A stretch of 64,000 bases of DNA, taken from positions 785,273,390-785,337,389 of the forward strand of contig CM048745.1 of NCBI GenBank assembly GCA_026315105.1, given 5' to 3'. Made by a program: the position numbers and the translations under genes. A model generated the notes under the pieces. The model saw nothing but the letters and a program-made list of their open reading frames with translations, was not told the DNA's origin and searched no databases. Numbering within the stretch: position 1 is the stretch's first letter; each line of letters starts with the position of its first letter. Positions 44,950 through 56,142 of the stretch are shown piece after piece. The stretch comes from Locusta migratoria. Lineage: Eukaryota > Arthropoda > Insecta > Orthoptera > Acrididae.

Positions 44950-45480
44950 GGATCATCGTCCGTTAACATGTCCTCTGCTGGGTTGAAGAAATGCAGGGTG
45001 GGCGCTTCTATCAAAACGAATGTGGCCTTAATCCTCTTGATGGACACTGTCATTGCCTTACCATTCCACTCTATTATCAGCATCTTCTCTCTGCAGCTTG
45101 TGGGCCTGATTATGGCATACAAAGTGGTGGCTGTACCGCATCAATGTGGAGTATGATGTGCATGCAGCGCTGTAGATCCGAATGTACAAACTCAGCAAAG
45201 CTGACGTGCCATTTACTGGGTGCGGGCAGAGGTCAGCCATGTGGCTGCTATGTGGCGTGGTCATGGCATGTAGAGGAGGTGGTGCACCTTCCACGAATTC
45301 GTGGGGGATGGCGAGTGGTTAGTTGTACACGAGATCTGCAGGTGACAATTTTGTCCTTTCGTGCCACTCGTAGGCCAAGGAGGACGAGTGGTAGTGCCTC
45401 TGTCCAGGTGGCATCATGACATGTAAGGACACCCTTCAGTGTCCGATGCAGGCTCTCAACCTTATGGGTAGTAGCTTGTC
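44950..45480 (-). pseudogene. Gypsy integrase fragment, second family
   Basis: Minus-strand reading gives ATSYYP, LHRTLKGVLTCHDATWTEAL, PLVLLGLRVARKDKI and then, out of frame, a long decayed stretch. It ends with LIIEWNGKAMTVSIKRIKA and TFVLIEAP. HP-ANG-VER-HR-LK, W---LPLVLLG-RTA-KED and VS-DRLKPAF- are integrase core-end and C-terminal blocks of insect Gypsy elements. Several stops are present. It abuts an LTR-like sequence at 45489, implying a large deletion of gag-pol. Confidence 0.75.
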
Positions 45481-45488
45481 ATGTGGCC

Positions 45489-45805
45489 TGTTGCTCATTA
45501 TAGGACGTGGAGGCTGAGCGACATAGAACACTGGACATACTGTATGACATTTAATGTCGTGTCAGTTATACAACAAGTAATTTCGTCACAAATGGTTTAG
45601 TGTTCGATCACTGGTCCTGGAGGGTACACACACCCCAGTGACCGAGGTCGCACTGGTTTCCCGCTTCGTGTTTTGCGACAGCGTGAATTTCCGCGCCGTT
45701 GCCAAAATCCCGCGTAACGGGTATTTGCAGGTGCGCAGGAGATATCCTGGAAACGCTTAATGGTGGCTCTGCTTCCGTCTGTCGTTTCTCGGCGCGGCTG
45801 CCACA
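45489..45805 (-). repeat. Gypsy LTR, most complete copy
   Basis: A 317-bp segment with tg/ca ends: tgttgctcattataggacgt to ggcgcggctgccaca. Two partial copies (39873-40020 and 43398-43533) together cover the same length. On the minus strand it would begin tgtggcagccgcgccgag and be followed directly by integrase sequence, consistent with a 5' LTR joined to the 3' end of pol by deletion. No primer-binding site was seen. Confidence 0.6.
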
Positions 45806-46691
45806 TATATAAAAATTATTGTATTTTGTACATCAAGCCCGTTTTAGACGATAGACTTTATGGAGAAAACTGACTGTTCAAATTGTGTGTGCCTTTGTGC
45901 CTGCGTGTAAATCAGCAGGCACTCCCCATCGCGAGTGCGTCTATGACATTAATGATCTATAGATTGTGCCGAATATGCAGCTCTACAGTTCGAGTCTGTT
46001 GCAGAATGCACATGTGCGGAAGCAAGGAACTTGTGGTGTCTGGTAACATTGGAACTTAACTTATTCTGTTCGCGTTCATTCATATTACAGAAATGCTTTC
46101 GCCTCTTCTTTAACTTTATTCTGTTGTTCGCTTTGTGCCTTCATCACACCGAAACTGTTCTTTATTCTACCTGTGGTCTCATTAAAAAGAGACGAAATAT
46201 ATGAAAACAGAAAAATATTCTCGTTATAAGGAGAAAAGCCTACACTATATACGAACACGTACGTAAATATATAAATGTGTTTTAACGAAACTCATTTCAA
46301 CAGTGAAAGAGTCAGACATATTATTAAATGAGAAAATTAATTTGGATGTTATTCTGACTGTTTGGAAGAAAACAAGATATAGAAACTAAAGTAAATATTA
46401 GTAAAAATTTCCGGGCTATTATGCCGTGGTCTAGTGGATTAATTGTCGAAACCCAACGTTTCGTCCCCGACTGCAGAGGACATTCTCAAGGGGGATCGTG
46501 GCACTTTTGAATGTCCGATACACAGTCAGGGTGTGTATCGGACATTCAAAAGTGCCACGATCCCCCTTGAGAATGTCCTCCGCAGTCGGGGACGAAACGT
46601 TGGGTTTCGAGAATAAATCCACTAGACCACGGCATAATAATATTCATAGAATATATGACTTCAACTGCTATTGGGCAAAGCTGAAAATGTG

Positions 46692-46762
46692 TACCCAGCC
46701 GGGATTCGAACCCGGGTCTCCTGCTTTCTAGGCAGTTGCGCTGACCCCTACACCACTGGGGA
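46692..46762 (-). repeat. tRNA-like module 1
   Basis: A 71-base unit on the minus strand that can form most of a cloverleaf: tccccag pairs with ctgggta in 6 of 7 positions, there is an A-box tggtgtagggg and a T arm ccgggttcgaatcccgg. The 7-base anticodon loop ctagaaa would place AGA at the anticodon. No long variable arm is present, so it is not an ordinary serine tRNA. The setting indicates a tRNA-derived repeat. Confidence 0.75.
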
Positions 46763-46831
46763 CACAGTGATCACCGCACCTGCAAGGACTACCCATGCAC
46801 GCCTCCCGTCAGAGGTGCGGTGATCACTGTG

Positions 46832-46902
46832 TCCCCAGTGGTGTAGGGGTCAGCGCAACTGCCTAGAAAGCAGGAGACCCGGGTTCGAATCCCGGCTGGG
46901 TA
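46832..46902 (+). repeat. tRNA-like module 2
   Basis: The same 71 bases as module 1 but on the plus strand; the two face each other across a loop of about 30 bases. A-box, B-box and stems are identical to module 1. Confidence 0.75.
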
Positions 46903-47208
46903 CACATTTTCAGCTTTGCCCAATAGCAGTTGAAGTCATATATTCTATGAATATTAAATAATAACAGCTGCAGGATCAGAATGTGACGTCTGTTCTTTCC
47001 GAACAGACGCCACATGTATATATATAATATGCCAGTGACGGGCAATGATCCTATCGTTAGTGGGGAGGGGTGGGCAAGTTTGAAGCCCTTACTCTTACGG
47101 GAATTAGTTAAACTACGAGTTTGAGTACTATGGGCAGGGCGAAGCTGGGAATTTGTATCTGACGGGAGGCGTGCATGGGTAGTCCTTGCAGGTGCGGTGA
47201 TCACTGTG

Positions 47209-47279
47209 TCCCCAGTGGTGTAGGGGTCAGCGCAACTGCCTAGAAAGCAGGAGACCCGGGTTCGAATCCTGGCTGGGTA
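47209..47279 (+). repeat. tRNA-like module 3
   Basis: The third copy, in direct orientation with module 2. One T-arm base differs (ttcgaatcctgg instead of ttcgaatcccgg), weakening one pair. Upstream ctgacgggaggcgtgcatgg matches the loop between modules 1 and 2. Confidence 0.75.
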
Positions 47280-47434
47280 CACATTTTCAGCTTTGCCCAA
47301 TAGCAGTTGAAGTCATATATTCTATGAATATTAAATAATAACAGCTGCAGGATCAGAATGTGACGTCTGTTCTTTCCGAACAGACGCCACATGTATATAC
47401 ACGGCATAATAGCCCGGAAATTTTTAGTAATATT

Positions 47435-47939
47435 GACCATTCCGGCCGTGAAAGTTACATTTTACTAAAGTAAATAGTCGCTTTCTACAGGACTGTCGAT
47501 ATTGTTTGATGTGTGTGCCAGTATACATTTTCTTCAGAAAATAAATGTGGAAGTTTTGATATGTTTGGATTACACTTTTACTTTTTTCTTTATTGTATTT
47601 TAACGCCCATTTGAGCAGGATGGCAGTAACCTAACATTATGTTCTTCAGCCAAAAGTACACACATTTGACAAATGGAACAAAATATATAAAACGGAGAAA
47701 ATAAACGTAGAATTTTAAAGATACAAAGTAATAAAATTGACGGGTAAAATACATTAAGTGTTGATTTGAGAAACGCACATATTCAGAGGTAAGACTGCCA
47801 CAGCGGCTAAAAAACACACTGAAGTTGAACGGAAGAATGGCGATGAGGATGGAGACACTGGTTGAAACACACTGCAAGATACTGTTTGACAGTTAATAAA
47901 ATCTTTAAAAAATCAGACGAAGAAGTCGACACTGTAGAC
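47435..47939. other. Non-coding, no recognised feature
   Basis: AT-rich DNA. The 95-residue minus frame at 47590-47877 is dominated by Phe and Tyr and has no recognised motif. Confidence 0.4.
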
Positions 47940-48410
47940 AACACTGAATGGTGCACAGTTAAAACTTAAAACACTGAATCCCGGAGGGCGTAAGGGAGGG
48001 AGGGGAGGCATGGAGAGGCGGGAGAGGAAGGGGAGGGTGTGGTAAATGGAGGTGGGGTGGGATTGTGTAAGGAATCCTGGGGAAGGGAAAGAAAGGGAGA
48101 GGGAAAGCTGACTGAAGTTACCCTCGGAGAGGGTGGAGGTGGAGGGAGGAAGGAATAACTTGGAAACGGTGTGGCAGAGGCCCGGGAAGCAATACGAGGT
48201 AAGAGACCAGTGGCTGTTGGGATTCTGTCTTGCAGGAAACGTAGAGGATGCGGATGTATTCTAGGAATTTAAGGAAGTTGGAGAAAGGAATGAGATTATA
48301 TAGGATCTGTGTGGGGAAAGGGGGTTGGATACAGTAAGCGAGGTGGGGGGCGTGGTGCTCAAGGATCTGGAGGGACTGGTAGTGGCCGGGGGGGGGGGGG
48401 GGGGGGGAGT
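47940..48410 (-). mobile_element. Jockey-group LINE 3' fragment
   Basis: The purine-rich plus strand aligns with 35170-35330. On the minus strand YQSLQILEHHAPHLAYCI corresponds to LQILENHALYLAYHI of the larger copy. It is bounded on the right by a run of about 20 G (48388-48407). It supplies the 3' sequence missing from the interrupted copy and so helps identify 30400-30535. Confidence 0.65.
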
Positions 48411-48539
48411 GGATATCAACCAGTAATTTAGAAATTTAGAATTTATTCCTACACGAGTAACCTCTCGGAAATCGTCACATGTTCGAAGCTAACTATGTCT
48501 ATGTGAGAATGGAGATTATTAATATCATTGACACTTGTT

Positions 48540-49235
48540 TCATCTACATCTACATACATACTCCGCAATTCATCGTAAGGTGCGTGGCGGAGGGTACACT
48601 GTACCACTGCTAGGCATTTCCTTTCCTATTCCACTCCCAAATTGAACGAGGAAAAAAAGAATGCCTATAGGCCTCCGTACGAGCCCTAATTTCTCTCATC
48701 TTGTCTTAGTGATCTTTACGTGAAATATAAGTAGGCGGCAGCAAGATCGTACTACACTCAGCTTCAAATTCCGGCCCTCTAAATTTACTTAGCAGAAATT
48801 CACGAAAAGAACGTCGTCCTTCTTCCAGCGATCCCCAATTGAGTTGTCGGAGCATTTCCGTGACACTCGCGCATTGGTCGAACCTACCGGTAACAAATCT
48901 AGCTGCTCGTCTCTGAACCGCCTCTATGTCTTCCTTTAAACTGATCTGCTGCGGGTCCCAAACACTTGAGCAATACTCAAGACGTGGTCGCACAAGCGTT
49001 TTATACGCGGTCTCCTTTACAGGTGAAGTACACCTTCCCAAAATTCTCCCAATAGACCGAAGTTGGCTGACCGCCTTACTCATAACTGTCCTTAAATGCT
49101 CGTTCCATTTCATATCGCTCTGCAATGTTACGCCTAGATATTTGAACGACGCGACAGCATCAAGAAGCTCACTACTAATGCTGTATTCGAACATTATGGG
49201 ATTGTTTATTCTACTCATGTCACAAAAATTTAAAA
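48540..49235 (-). mobile_element. 5'-truncated CR1-like LINE
   Basis: The minus-strand frame 48706-49218 (170 residues) has FEYSISSELLDAVASFKYLG, VTLQSDMKWNEHLRTVMSKA, ETAYKTLVRPRLEYCSSVWD, EDIEAVQRRAARFVTGRFD and LNWGSLEEGRRSFREFLLSK. It matches the thumb and C-terminus of the copy at 14217-14720 closely but with an unbroken frame. The 3' end is the tail gtagatgtagatg (48543 region). No clear target duplication was found. Confidence 0.88.
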
Positions 49236-49540
49236 TTTCCTGCTAAATTCCTGTACATTTACATTCTTATATATCGCAACGAATACAGAAAAAAAACTAT
49301 CGAGTACCGTAAAACAGACTTGCAATACTTTAATATTATCATCCTTGAATCTGTTACAAATCTAAAAAAACGAAACAAAAAAGTAGTTTTAATGAGATTC
49401 GAACTAAAAATTTCTATGCTTTATCTTCGCAGCTCTAACCACATCTTTCTTTTCGTTTTTGGTGCTCCAGTTCGATGGACCTTTGAGGACGTTGATTCGT
49501 TTTGTTCTATGTCGTCCGTTTCGTCATTGTAACTGCCGTC

Positions 49541-50870
49541 GTTGCTACACCAAGAAGAAATGCAGATGATAAACGGATATTCATTGGACAAAAATACTAG
49601 AACCGACATTTGATTACATTTTCACACAATTTAGGTGCAGTGCCCAGAACAACCACCTCTCGCCTGGACATTGAGACAAACAGAACTTGGATGGCGTGTA
49701 CAGGTACAGATGCAGCTTCAACACTATACCACCTTTCATCAAGAATAGTGACTGGCTTTTTGTGACGAGTCAGTTGCTCGGCGACCATTCACCAAACATT
49801 TTCAATTGGTGTGAGATCTGGAGAATGTGCTGGCCAGGGCAGCAGTCGGACATTTTCCGTATCCAGAACCCCCCGTACAGGACTTGCAACAGGCGGTCGT
49901 GCATTATCCTGCCGAAATGTAGGCTTTCGCAGGGATCGAATGAATGGTAGAGCCACGGACATTACACATGTTAAATGTAACGGCCACTGTTCAAAGTGCA
50001 GTCGATTCGAACAAGAGGTGACCGAGACGTGTAACCAATGGCACCCCATACCATCAGGCCAGGTGATACGCCAGTGTGACGATGACGAATACACGCTTCC
50101 AATGTGCGTTTACCGCGATGTCGCCAAACAGAAATGCTACCATCATGATGCTGTAAACAGAACCTGGATTCATCCGAAAACATGACGTTTTGCCATTCGT
50201 GCACCCAGGTTCGTCGTTGCGTACACCATCACAGGCGCTCCTGTCTGTGATGCAGTAACAAGGGTAACCGCAGCCGTGGTCTCAGAGTTGATAGTCCATG
50301 CTGCTGCAAACGTCGTCGAACTGTTCGTGCAGATGGTTGTTGTCTTGCAAACGTCCCAATCTGTTGACTCACGGATAGAGACATGGCTGCACGATCCGTT
50401 ACAGCCATGCGGATAAGATGCCTGTCATCTCGACTGCTAGTGATACGAGGACGTTGGGATCCAGTAGGGCGTTCTATATTGCCCTTCTGTACCCACCGAA
50501 TCCATATTCTGCTAACAGTCATCTGATCGCGAGCAATGCGAGGAGCAATGTCGCGATACGATAAACTACAATCGCGATGGGCTACAATCCGACCTTTATG
50601 AAAGTCTAAAACGTGATGGTACCCATTATTCCTCCTTACTCGAGGCATCATAACAACGTTTCATCAGGCAAGGCTAGTCAACTGCTGTTTGTGTATGAGA
50701 AATCGGTTGGAAACTTTCCTCATGTCAGCACGTTGTAGGTGTCGCCAACGGCGCCTTACTTGTGTGAATGCTCTGAAAAGCATATCAGAGCACCTTCTTC
50801 CTGTCGGTTAAATTTCGCGTCTGTAGCATGTCATCTTCGTGGTGTAGCAATTTTAATGGCCAGGAATGTA
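49541..50870 (-). mobile_element. Tc1-like transposon, second family
   Basis: The right end shows tcttcgtggtgtagcaattt before the tip caggaatgta. The left end has its complement gttgctacaccaagaag at 49541. The outermost dozen bases on the left no longer match, so that tip is eroded or replaced. A near-complete transposase in several frames fills the interior. Confidence 0.85.
49600..50651 (-). pseudogene. Tc1-like DD34E transposase, frameshifted
   Basis: Four frames in order. 50229-50651 (MPRVRRNNGYHHVLDFHKGR, DNA-binding helix-turn-helix, IARDQMTVSRIWIRW). 49971-50204 (VMFSDESRFCLQHHDGSISV with the first Asp, VSPGLMVWGAIGYTSRSPLV). 49789-50094 (FRQDNARPPVAS with the second Asp and SPDLTPIENVW with the final Glu). 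49597-49788 (MVAEQLTRHKKP onward). Exactly 34 residues separate the second Asp and the Glu, confirming DD34E. The catalytic triad is intact but at least three frameshifts prevent translation. Confidence 0.92.
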
Positions 50871-52383
50871 GTTTCCTTAGGCCTTTTATTGTTATTGCAT
50901 CATTTATAAATATTCGCTTTTAATTGGCATTTAATGTACAAAATCATAGCGTTCATGACAAATCTGCAATGTACTATTGCCTTCAGATAGTTTCCAACTA
51001 GCTGCAACCTGTAAATATGCTGCACTAAGTTTGATATTCCCTGAAAATCTACAATTAGGTTTCCTGTGTCGCGATGTACTGAATCAACTTCTTCTTCGTG
51101 CTTTGTACAGTTACTACGCAAAACGTGACGAGTTTTCAAGAAATCTTTCCCGATCAACAAAATTACACTTGATTGTGCTTCTAAAAGAATTTCTACTAGC
51201 ATTGTGCTTCTAGAAGAATTTCTACTAGCATTGTGCTTCTAGAAGAATTTCTACTAGCATGAAAATCCTTTGTATCTGATGTGCGAAAGAAAAGCTAATG
51301 AAATTTCTAATTTGCTCCAATAACTGGAAAACCAAACGTATACCTTCAAATAAAACTGATTATAATGGGTGGCAGTACTAATTGCTTAGTGTCTAGGAAA
51401 ATAATCGAGAGTGACAAACTGATTACCGAAAACAGCTGAATGCGGCAGCCTGAATGTAGCCCTGGCAATTCATGATTTATTTTTACATACTTAAAGGATT
51501 TAACTTTATTTACGTATGAATAAAACGTACACAATATCTCATTCATCTCCCTAGTGATCACAAAAAAGTAAACGATTTTTATTTAGTTTTATCGTAAACT
51601 AGCTGAAAACCCGGCGTTGACTGTGTATTTATTTATTTATTCGAACCTTGAGTTAGTACTTTTCCTGTCCATTCTCTCTCTGTCCATCTACTTTTTTCTA
51701 AAAACCATGTTACATTTATCAGAGAATATATAAGAAATCACAGGTAAAAATGCACTCGTTTCGAAGAATTCAATCACGAAATTCAACAATAATGATTGTA
51801 AGAATATCACAGATGGATCACTTGATGTAATGCGCGAAACGCCAAATAGATTTTTTAAAGATATGTATTTAAAGAAATTTCTTTTTTTACTGCTTTATTT
51901 ATTTATTCTTATTCGTATGCTCATCCTTATAGAGAAAGAGCTGAAGACATTGTAGCATGCATTGCCAAAAAATATGGTCTGTGGCATCACGTCTCGCTAT
52001 ATGTAACCTCCTTGCTAACGTTATTGCTGGTCTTCAGTCCGAATTTTATTATAATTTGACGACTTTCAACCACCATATCTTCCACCCCCTTATAGCTATC
52101 GTCATGGAACTGCTATGGTGTACTTCGGACAACAATTACTCACACACCATTCGTTTGCGTTCTGTAGTTTTCGCTGCAGAACGAAATATTAACACACACA
52201 CGTAGAATTTTATATACACCGATAACTTTCCATCCGTATATACTCCACCCTTTTATCATTATCAACCCTCAAGCAAAAATGCAACCAATAAAACCATTTT
52301 CAAAGAGTAAATATAATTTTCAAAGAATAATAATTATTCCGCATTTCGCGTTACATTCTTCAAATTACTAAATATCTATCAGA
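50871..52383. other. AT-rich, no gene recognised
   Basis: Short frames only. Near 51598 aaactagctgaaaacccggc resembles the start of RTE-related short repeats in invertebrates, but no coding part follows. The 29-bp tandem repeat at 51172-51258 lies here. Confidence 0.4.
51172..51258. repeat. 29-bp tandem repeat, three copies
   Basis: The unit attgtgcttctagaagaatt followed by tctactagc occurs at 51172, 51201 and 51230. Copies 2 and 3 are identical; copy 1 has one change (ctaaaagaa). Confidence 0.95.
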
Positions 52384-52639
52384 TCGCTATAAAACCGTGC
52401 CTAAAACCTTCCTCAGGTATAGATTAGTAACTGTACAAATATTCAAGTCTCTGCGTCTTGTCGTTCGGACGTGATAAGCGTACACCGAACAGACATTCAC
52501 ATTAATATATATAGATAAATAGCTATCCGTTCGCCATAAAACCGTGCCCAAAGCCTTCCCCGGGTAGACATTAGTAACTGTACAAATTTATGTCTTGTGG
52601 TTCAGACGTGATAAACGTACACCGAACAGACATTCACAT
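52384..52639. repeat. Two-copy repeat of about 115 bp
   Basis: cgctataaaaccgtgcctaa at 52384 and cgccataaaaccgtgcccaa at 52531 begin two units. Both end cgtacaccgaacagacattc before cacatt. Copy 1 has about ten extra bases in the middle. A 27-bp AT-rich spacer separates them. Confidence 0.85.
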
Positions 52640-53097
52640 TTATAGATGACAGACAAAAAAAGAGCAAGAACAGTTACATGCTGTCTGTAAGTAAAAGTTC
52701 ATTATTCTTGTGCTGAGATTCTCTCCCCCCTTCCCTCTCTCTCTCCTCTCCTCCTCTCCCTCCCTCTGTCCTCCTACCCCTTCTTTCTCTCTCATTTCTT
52801 TTGTCTGGCTGTAGAGGGGGAGGGGGCACGTGCCCCTGTTCCTATCCCACCCCCTAAATCAGCCCTTGGTTGAACTCAGTACGTTCCAGAATACTGCAAC
52901 AAGTCAGTGTCAGTGATTTTGCTCTCTATTAAGTGGATTACTCTTAGTGCCTTTCTCTAAGTCGGTGTGACGTGCGCAACTTTTGAGTCTTTAGGTACAG
53001 ACCTTCATTCAGCGCGCTGTTGTATATGACTGTTTTGTACGGAGGTATCGGATCAGCAGACTACGATATTAACGTAATCGGTATACAATCTGGACCT
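52640..53097. other. Non-coding, CT-rich stretch
   Basis: No gene. Imperfect CT-rich low-complexity sequence occupies 52723-52800. Confidence 0.5.
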
Positions 53098-54614
53098 TGT
53101 AAGATTACCGCCCAATAGAAATACTGGTAATTAATAGCTTTTGATAATTAAACAGTATGAAGTTCACTGCAAACATTGACCATGCCAATGCACTAAATGT
53201 TACACAATTTTAATCTTACTAATTATGGTAGCAATGTATGTACACAGTTGGGTGACAACATTTATAGTTAGGCCATAGGTAGAAATTCTCCACGTTGAGA
53301 TTTGCTGTGTGCTTGTAGCTGACGGGAGGCCAGCGAGCAGGCCGACGTTGGTGGCTAGTTCTAGCTTAGGATTTTCCAGTTCGTTTCCGGTGAGGGGAGA
53401 GAGGGACAATGGCGAGTGCCAGGCACAGTGCAATGCTCAAATATTCTAATACTACTGGCATTTGAAGTAATACGATGCAGTTAGGAACCTTTAAGGCCCT
53501 CATTACAAAATAGCCTGTTGACAAATAAACAATACATTAGCTGATATAGTCACATCTGACGTAATATGTTTAATTGACAATGAAAAGTAATAAATTACCA
53601 ATGAATACAAGACAGTTACACAACTAGCATGGCAATGTTTGTTTATAAAAATAATATGTTAACTATTTCCATTTTGTTTTCAATTAATCTTGTGTATTTT
53701 ACCTTGAAATATTCAGTTAAATCACTTATCTGTGACATAAGAAATTGCACAATTATGATAAATAGTACACAGTATGTTTATACCAATATAAAAACCTAAG
53801 AAGACAATTTATTTAATGTGTACTGTAATTATTTTGATTTTAAGTAAAGTTTTAGAAATGTATTGGCTGAGCGCTGTACGTTGGCAAATCGGTTAGAACA
53901 GCTCACATGGGGAAGTTGATGACGTAGGGGAAAAAACCCCAGCAGTTGAGCTTTTGGCGCACGCGCATGCGAGGGCAGGAAGTGAGGACTCGAGAGCACG
54001 TGGGGTGGCTGGCCGGGCGGCGTCGCTCTGCATCAGTCAGCATGTAAACCTCCAGATGGAGGCTATAGATTTGTGTGTGGCAATCGCCACGTGTGGGTGC
54101 TCGTCGTAGACTGCTACTGTGTGTTTGTGAATATTTAGCCGGTGGAACAAGGTATGCATCGCACTGAATTAAAGTGACTGTGTTTTGTTAATGTAACACG
54201 TGTCGTCGCATAGGCATGAAAACAATTCGCGACAAATATTCATTTTGTGTGGGGGCTCACGAGCTATAACTTTATTTGATAAATGTGCCGACATACAGAC
54301 GTATCAGCCATAGGTTCTAAGATTGTGAAATAAACAACATAAAGTGAACTTTCACGTGTTTTCAAAAATAGTAGTTAGTACACCCTTTTCTCTCATGAAC
54401 TTGATTTTATTATGAATTTGTTTTGTTAATCATATGCAGGGAAGGAAAGCTGCAAACGTGTGATATCATCCCCTAGAAAACGAGTCAAACAGTCGCAATC
54501 ACAGTTCCAGTGTTTTTACATGTTTAGGAATTTGGTTCGCAGCTGGTGGTTGTGAGTTTTAAAAATTAAACTTTCCATATTTTAAACTCTTACCCCGACC
54601 TTCACGCTCGCAAC
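53098..54614. repeat. Long direct repeat of about 1.5 kb, copy 1
   Basis: It begins tgtaagattaccgcccaata and ends ccttcacgctcgcaac. The same sequence recurs at 57529-59107 in the same orientation with scattered substitutions and small indels. It includes a GC-rich block (53940-54060), with AT-rich sequence either side. The length and tg start could suit an LTR, but neither a primer-binding site nor a polypurine tract is apparent next to it. Confidence 0.85.
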
Positions 54615-54757
54615 CTGTACACTTATTTTTATCAAGCGACTTAAAGTGCATACTTGCCAACTCTCCTGATTTAGGTGGGAATCTCCTGATTTTTCAATTT
54701 TTCTTCTGCCTCCCGATTTTCCCTTTATTTCTTCTGATTTTTATCCCCAGCTACGTA

Positions 54758-55915
54758 GCTATTTAGGCAATTTTGAAGCTAGAACTACAAAATTTCGGAT
54801 TTTAATTCAGGGTTCGAATTTAAAAGACATGTGTTTCGGTATTTTTTGAAAGTCGACAAATAAGAGGGTAAAGTAGATGACCCAAAAAATTGATTTTCAA
54901 AAATATGTTGCTCTTAACTCAAATTTTAAGCCACAACCTTCGGATATGGAATCTTGGTCAGCATTAAAAATCCATGAATTTTAGTATTTTTGGAAATTCA
55001 ACAAGTAAGAGGGTTAAATAGAGGATCAAAAATTCCTTTTGAAAATACGTTGCTATCGATACAATTTTGAAACCAAAGCTGCAAAAATTGATATTTTTAT
55101 AGTTGGTTAGACGTTAAAAATACGTGTTTCGGTATTTTGGGAAATTCAACCATCAACGGGGTTAAATTGGAGAGGGGGTTTTTCGAAAATTTGTCGCTAT
55201 TTAGGGAATTTTGAAGTTAAAACTACAAATTTTCGGATTTGGATTCGGGGTTCGAATTTAAAAGACATGTGTTTCGATATTTTTGGAAATTATAGGAATA
55301 AGGGGGTGAAATACGGGATGCAAAATTTGATTTTCAAAGATATGTTGCTGTTAACTCAAATTTGGAGCTATAACTACGAAAATTAGGATATGGACTCTTG
55401 ATCATTATTAAAAAGACACGTGTTTCGTCTAAAGCGTCTCCCTGCGGAGCCTGCGGTTGCTCGCCTTGGAGGTTCGAGTCCTCCCCGGGGCATGGGTGTG
55501 TGTTCTTGTCCTTAGGTTAGTTTACCTAGGTTTAAGTAGTTTGTAAGCTACGGACTGATGACCACGCAGTTTGGTACGATAGATTTACAAACATTTGAAC
55601 ATTTTTGAACACGTGTTTCGGTATTTTTGGAAATTAAACCATCAACGGGGTTAAATTTGAAAATGGGGTGTTTTTCGAAAATCTGTTGCTATTTAGGCAA
55701 TTTTGAAGTTAAAATTACAAATTTTCGGATTTGGATTCGGGTTTCGAATTTAAAAGACACATGTTTCGGTGTTTTTGGAAATTAGGGCAATAAGGGGGTG
55801 AAATACGAGATTCAAAAATTGATTTTCAAAAATATGGTACTGTTAACTCAAATTTCAAGCTGTAACTACGAAACTTAAGATATGGATTCTTCATCATGAT
55901 TAAAAAGAAACAACT
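54758..55915 (+). repeat. Tandem array of 142-152-bp monomers
   Basis: Monomers start at about 54758, 54910, 55052, 55196, 55347, 55688 and 55839, each ending tatgttgct or a variant. Two main types alternate, one with atttaggcaattttgaag and one with ttaactcaaattt, with a third at 55052. One monomer is split by the SINE at 55428-55608. Each contains a gtgtttcggtatttttggaa block and a gggttaaat block. Confidence 0.85.
55428..55608 (+). mobile_element. tRNA-derived SINE family A, 5'-truncated
   Basis: It starts within the tRNA head (tctaaagcgtctccctgcgg), keeps the B-box ggttcgagtcc and the tail agatttacaaacatttgaac. It is flanked by a perfect 12-bp duplication acacgtgtttcg (55416-55427 and 55609-55620) that is itself part of the tandem monomer. 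Confidence 0.92.
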
Positions 55916-56142
55916 CATGCAGACCAACCAGCCTACACATGCGAAGCAGCGGGGGTTAAGCTAGATATAAAATGCAGTTGCGAGATGGTAGGAAACAACT
56001 GAAATCATTTATCTTGAGGTTTTTTTACTAAATGAGTTGCAGTTTTTGATAGTACATTACTCCTGGTTTGTTGAAGAATCTCCCTACTTTTTTGGATTGG
56101 ATCTCCTGATTTTTACGTTTTGAAGGTTGGCAGGTATAATTG

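Larger units (their letters stand above)
46394..47434. mobile_element. Foldback composite element with three tRNA-like modules
   Basis: The outer arms are a 35-bp inverted repeat differing by one base (aatattagtaaaaatttccg at 46394; its complement ends at 47434). Inside are, in order, a 210-bp palindrome (46428-46640, with cgaaacccaacgtttcgtcc), an inverted pair of tRNA-like units (46641-46957), a spacer, and a third tRNA-like unit in direct orientation. The segment ataataacagctgcaggatc through cgccacatgtatata occurs twice (46960 and 47340). No open frame or target duplication was found. Confidence 0.75.
54649..56142. mobile_element. Possible TIR element carrying a tandem array
   Basis: gcatacttgccaactctcct at 54649 and, inverted, ggttggcaggtat near 56126-56138 share atac-tgccaac. 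Each is followed inward by ctcctgattt-type sequence. The interior is mostly the 145-bp tandem array. No transposase and no clear target duplication were found, so this is tentative. Confidence 0.4.

Noticed and set aside
46832..46902. Functional tRNA gene
   Set aside because: Three copies in mirror and direct arrangement within a foldback repeat, a mismatched acceptor pair, and an AGA anticodon without a long variable arm argue for a tRNA-derived repeat.
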